A DNA stretch of 9,810 nucleotides from an uncultured Clostridia bacterium (GTDB lineage: Bacteria; Bacillota; Clostridia; Oscillospirales; Ruminococcaceae). The notes beneath the pieces were generated by a model. The model made no database searches. It was not told the DNA's origin and saw only the letters and a program-made list of their open reading frames with translations. The stretch is from assembly GCA_945931735.1 (NCBI GenBank), contig CAMEPN010000031.1:1-9810 (forward strand), read 5' to 3'. This document shows positions 7,106 to 9,810 of the stretch, piece after piece (position 1 is the stretch's first letter; the number at the start of each line of letters is the position of its first letter). The position numbers and the translations under genes are program-made.

Positions 7106-8059
7106 ATGGAGCTTCCTCAGGAAATAAGGCTGAAAATCGAGCAGCTAGCCGCTGCCGAGGAAACAAAGGCGCTCGCCGGCGCGGCGGAAAAACTCTCGCT
7201 GCGATATCGTGAGCAGTCGGGCGGCGGGAAGCGGCTGGTAGGCGGAATGCGCGATATCATAGCCTACGCCGCCGTGCGGATGCCCGCAACCTTCGGCGCG
7301 GTAAGCAGGGCGCTTGAGCTTGCGCTGGAATGCTTCGACGATGAAATAACCTCAGTCCTCGACGCGGGAGCGGGCACAGGAGCGGCTGCGGTTGCCGCCG
7401 CGCTGCTCACCGAATGCGGGAATGTGACCTGCCTCGAGCGGGAGCAGTGCATGATAGGCATGGGAAAAACGCTGTCCGAAGCGGCGGGGCTTGATTTTTT
7501 GTGGACAAGGCGCGACCTGTCCGACGGGATAACCGAGCGCGCCGACCTCGTGACCTGCGCCTACTGCCTTAACGAAATGACCCCCGCGCAGCGCACAGAA
7601 GCCGTAAGGCAGCTCGCCGAGGCGGCGCAGAAGCTGCTCGTCATAATTGAGCCGGGTACTCCCGCGGGATATGCGCAGCTTAAAGAAGCGCGCCGACAGC
7701 TTATCGGCATGGGAATGAAAATAGCGGCGCCATGTCCGAATGGCGGGGAATGTCCCCTGCCCGAGGACGACTGGTGCCATTTCACCGCGAGGATACAGCG
7801 CTCCAGGCTGCATAAGCGGCTCAAGGGCGGCGATGTTCCGTATGAGGACGAGAAATTCTGCTTTATCGCCGCGGCAAAACAGGACTGCGCGCCCTGCTCC
7901 GCGAGGATACTCCGCCACCCGCGAATTGAAAGCGGAAAGATAACGCTGCGGCTGTGCGCAGAGGACGGAATTTCCGACAAAATAATCACCGCGAAAAGCA
8001 GGCTATTCAAGGCGGCGCGAAAATCCGCCGCAGGGGACAGCTTCTCCTTTGACGGCTGA
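7106..8059 (+). CDS. Rsm22/METTL17-like small-ribosomal-subunit methyltransferase-fold protein
   Basis: A 317-residue member of the Rsm22 family (Pfam PF09243), related to mitochondrial METTL17, which binds the assembling small ribosomal subunit. Seen: YREQ near 34, AYAAVRMPAT (53-62), SAM-motif I LDAGAGTGAAA (85-95), and a cysteine set C210, C216, C224 in CPNGGECPLPEDDWCHF plus C284 in the C-terminal RIESGKITLRLC region. The 6- and 8-residue spacing equals that reported for the METTL17 [4Fe-4S] site as I recall it, so Fe-S binding is likely. The C-terminal half also has EDEKFCF (247-253) and KSAAGDSF, as in the family. It starts one base after the hydrolase stop; the nearest ribosome site (AAGGA, 7086-7090) is 15 bases away, so coupling is likely. 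Whether it methylates anything is unknown. Confidence 0.88.
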   Translation: MELPQEIRLKIEQLAAAEETKALAGAAEKLSLRYREQSGGGKRLVGGMRDIIAYAAVRMPATFGAVSRALELALECFDDEITSVLDAGAGTGAAAVAAALLTECGNVTCLEREQCMIGMGKTLSEAAGLDFLWTRRDLSDGITERADLVTCAYCLNEMTPAQRTEAVRQLAEAAQKLLVIIEPGTPAGYAQLKEARRQLIGMGMKIAAPCPNGGECPLPEDDWCHFTARIQRSRLHKRLKGGDVPYEDEKFCFIAAAKQDCAPCSARILRHPRIESGKITLRLCAEDGISDKIITAKSRLFKAARKSAAGDSFSFDG

Positions 8060-8098
8060 TATCACGATAAAAACACACCCACTCGAAAGGATAACGTT

Positions 8099-9070
8099 AT
8101 GAAAAAAAGGATCATTTCACTCATTCTCGGAGCAGTACTTTCGGTTTCCGCTCCGCTCGGCGCGTTTGCCGAAGCCGTTTCGGCGGAGCAGACCGCCTAT
8201 GTTACGCAGGAAAGCGGCGCGTCGGCTGCTGTCTGGAACGGAAAGACCGCGCTCAAGTCGGGCAAATCTTACATAGTAAACAGCGATATCACTATCTCCA
8301 AGGCAATGGTGATCCCCTCGAAAACGACAGTTACCGTTAAAAGCGGCGCGAAGCTGTGGATATCCTCGGCAGGCTCTCTTACCGTAAAGGGAACGCTCAA
8401 GGTGCAGAGCGGCGCGACCGTCGCCGTTACGGGTAAGCTTGCCCTTTCGGTCGGAAAGGTCATCTCCAACTCGGGCACTATTAGGTTCGGCACAAAATCC
8501 ACCGCGGTCATTAACGGAAAGCTTTCCATAAACAAGGCGGGCGTTGTTTCGGGCAAGCCGAAGTCGCTTTCGCTCGGAAACAAGGCGGTCATTACCGTAA
8601 AGGGAAAGAACGAATGCGCTAAGCTGGTTTCAGCCGTTGAAAAGCGGGACATCACCGCCGTATTTGAGGAGATGTATTCCGCCGCGCTGGTGGACAAGGA
8701 CTTCGCAAAGTCGGCGTCGACCGTATATCCCGACGAATATGTAAAGACCGCCGACGCATATCTTAAAACGCAGGGCTCTTCGTGGAGCGAGCAGTGCAAG
8801 GAGTTTAACAAACAGCTCCAAAGCGAGGTTGCCGTCGAAACCTCGGCGAAGATAACCTCCGTGTCTGTTTCGGTTCCCTCCATGAAGGATATCACCAAAA
8901 CCGTCGGCAGCGCGGACAAGGCTGTTCTCGACGCGGTTTACGGCAAATATGACAAGGTTTACGACATTTCCGCAGCGCTTACCGTCAATAAAGACAACGA
9001 CGGCGGCAAAATCGCCGCAATGGCTGTCCTGAGCGGCGGCAAGTGGTATGCAATGCCGCATTCAACATAA
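8099..9070 (+). CDS. Secreted protein with beta-solenoid-like repeats, function unknown
   Basis: A 323-residue protein, not recognised. Residues 1-24 form a classical signal peptide: KKR, a hydrophobic core to about 18, and a likely cut after AFA (22-24). Residues about 75-170 are short alternating V/T/K/S strands with SGA, AGS, KGT and SGT turns, suggesting a small parallel beta-solenoid. Residues about 172-323 look alpha/beta and end in GGKWYAMPH, which resembles the last strand of NTF2-like or DUF4878-type domains; this is a weak likeness. No LPxTG, lipobox or transmembrane anchor, and no catalytic motif; only two cysteines, both in the C-terminal part, in KNECAK and SEQCKE. AAAGGA (8086-8091) precedes ATG 8099 by 7 bases. 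It lies 39 bases after the Rsm22-like gene with no visible promoter between. Confidence 0.8.
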   Translation: MKKRIISLILGAVLSVSAPLGAFAEAVSAEQTAYVTQESGASAAVWNGKTALKSGKSYIVNSDITISKAMVIPSKTTVTVKSGAKLWISSAGSLTVKGTLKVQSGATVAVTGKLALSVGKVISNSGTIRFGTKSTAVINGKLSINKAGVVSGKPKSLSLGNKAVITVKGKNECAKLVSAVEKRDITAVFEEMYSAALVDKDFAKSASTVYPDEYVKTADAYLKTQGSSWSEQCKEFNKQLQSEVAVETSAKITSVSVSVPSMKDITKTVGSADKAVLDAVYGKYDKVYDISAALTVNKDNDGGKIAAMAVLSGGKWYAMPHST

Positions 9071-9074
9071 TATT

Positions 9075-9704
9075 ATGGACATTTATCTTATCAGAACAAA
9101 CGACTTAACATTCGACAACCTCGCACCGTACCTCGACTGCGTGACACCTCTGCGGCGGGAAGTTATCGAGCGCAGAGCCTGCGACAGCGCAAAGGTGAAC
9201 TCGCTTATATCCGAGCTTCTCGTTCTTTCGGAGATATCCCGCAGGACGGGGATAGCGCAGGATCGAATAAAATTCCGCAAGGGAATGCACGGCAAGCCGT
9301 ATATCAAGAACAAGGACGGCGCGTGGCTGGAGTTTTCGCTCTCGCATACAAACGGGGCGGTAATTGCCGCGTTTTCCGAGGACGGGGAAATTGGCATTGA
9401 CATTGAGCGCCCTGACCGCCGCGTGAGCGACGTGCTGTACAACAGGGTGCTTTGCGAGGAGGAGAGGTTTCACGTCACCTCGGGAACGGATTTCCTGCTC
9501 GCGTGGGTGAAGAAAGAGGCGTTCCTTAAGCGGCTCGGCGTTGGGATAACCCGCGACCTGCGCGGCGTGAACTCGCTCGAGCTGCCCGATACCACGGCGC
9601 AGAGCTTCGGCGGATTTATCGTCGGGATTTCGGGAAAAGGCGCCGCCGACGCGCAGATGATAGAGCTGCCTGTCGGGGAGCTGCTTAAAAAATACAATAT
9701 CTGA
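9075..9704 (+). CDS. 4'-phosphopantetheinyl transferase, Sfp-type
   Basis: A 209-residue enzyme of the Sfp/Gsp/HetI superfamily, which moves 4'-phosphopantetheine from CoA to a serine of a carrier protein (ACP or PCP). Seen: GKPYI (73-77), FSLSHT (87-92), the metal-binding GIDIER (107-112; D109, E111) and WVKKEAFLKRLGVGI (144-158; E148 and K152), all in the usual order. With no carrier protein or synthase nearby, its target may be fatty-acid ACP or a peptide/polyketide synthase elsewhere. I favour ATG 9075, four bases after the upstream stop codon, because MDIYLIR fits the usual family start; there is no good ribosome site before it, so translation probably depends on coupling with the secreted-protein gene. 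An in-frame ATG at 9048 overlaps that gene and would add nine residues. Confidence 0.9.
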   Translation: MDIYLIRTNDLTFDNLAPYLDCVTPLRREVIERRACDSAKVNSLISELLVLSEISRRTGIAQDRIKFRKGMHGKPYIKNKDGAWLEFSLSHTNGAVIAAFSEDGEIGIDIERPDRRVSDVLYNRVLCEEERFHVTSGTDFLLAWVKKEAFLKRLGVGITRDLRGVNSLELPDTTAQSFGGFIVGISGKGAADAQMIELPVGELLKKYNI

Positions 9705-9715
9705 CCGAATAACAC

Positions 9716-9744
9716 AAAAACGGGAACGGCACACGCCGCTCCCG
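9716..9744 (-). terminator. Leftward terminator of a gene beyond the right edge
   Basis: On the minus strand the stem 9744-9735 with 9730-9721 is ten continuous pairs (the G-U at 9739/9726 is an A-C mismatch in plus-strand RNA), with a GTGT loop and then five Ts (9720-9716). This favours a convergent gene right of the window; the plus-strand transferase transcript could also pause here, but no T run follows on that side. Confidence 0.7.
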
Positions 9745-9751
9745 TCAGCTT

Positions 9752-9810
9752 GTCGAAAAAGTGTATTTTGCCCGCGCAGCGGGCATTTGAAATCCGTTTT
9801 TTGCCACGGG
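9752..9810. other. Intergenic end with hairpin and recurring 11-mer
   Basis: GTCGAAAAAGT (9752-9762) is the exact reverse complement of bases 61-71. It is followed by a 7-bp hairpin with a 3-base loop (9769-9775 with 9779-9785) leading into TTT and, further on, six Ts (9799-9804). It could be the start of a dispersed intergenic repeat or a plus-strand terminator. No gene is recognisable here. Confidence 0.4.

Noticed and set aside
9048..9074. Earlier ATG for the phosphopantetheinyl transferase
   Set aside because: It overlaps the upstream gene, has only a weak purine stretch in front, and adds residues not expected for the family; it remains possible.

Overview
The window looks like a chromosomal segment of an anaerobic gut-type Firmicute, most likely a Clostridia of the Oscillospiraceae/Ruminococcaceae kind. 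Reasons: the darA-holB-ricT gene order typical of Firmicutes, a 56-residue clostridial 2[4Fe-4S] ferredoxin, a DUF4867 protein, strong AAGGAGG-like ribosome binding sites, TTGACA/TATAAT-type promoters with 17-base spacers, and GCG/GGC-rich coding sequence set against AT-rich intergenic DNA. No rRNA, tRNA, CRISPR array, transposase or phage gene is visible. The organism assignment is inference.

Layout. 1-180: two hairpins, the second a strong terminator of something upstream, then a promoter. 238-3301 (+): a tight run of darA (c-di-AMP receptor), holB (clamp-loader delta prime), ricT (Fe-S protein of the Ric complex, with an unusual N-terminal extension) and a DUF4867 cupin-like protein. 3376-3687 (+): a ferredoxin gene with its own promoter and terminator. 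3702-4258 (-): a gene-less stretch that has a consensus promoter, a predicted 5' end that pairs with the 3' part, many local hairpins and a very strong terminator, so I call it a long structured non-coding RNA of about 520 nt. 4362-6138 (+): purD, read divergently from the RNA, followed by a small four-helix membrane protein. 6268-9704 (+): an SGNH/GDSL hydrolase, an Rsm22/METTL17-like methyltransferase-fold protein with a probable Fe-S site, a secreted beta-solenoid-like protein and an Sfp-type phosphopantetheinyl transferase. 9705-9810: a terminator pointing left, implying a convergent gene beyond the right edge, plus a further hairpin.

Most genes are housekeeping (DNA replication, ribosome assembly, purine synthesis, carrier-protein activation, electron transfer). 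They share no single pathway, though three products (RicT, ferredoxin, Rsm22-like) carry or probably carry Fe-S clusters. The most notable item is the unassigned minus-strand RNA that lies between the convergent ferredoxin gene and the divergent purD gene. I could not assign it to a known RNA class from sequence alone.
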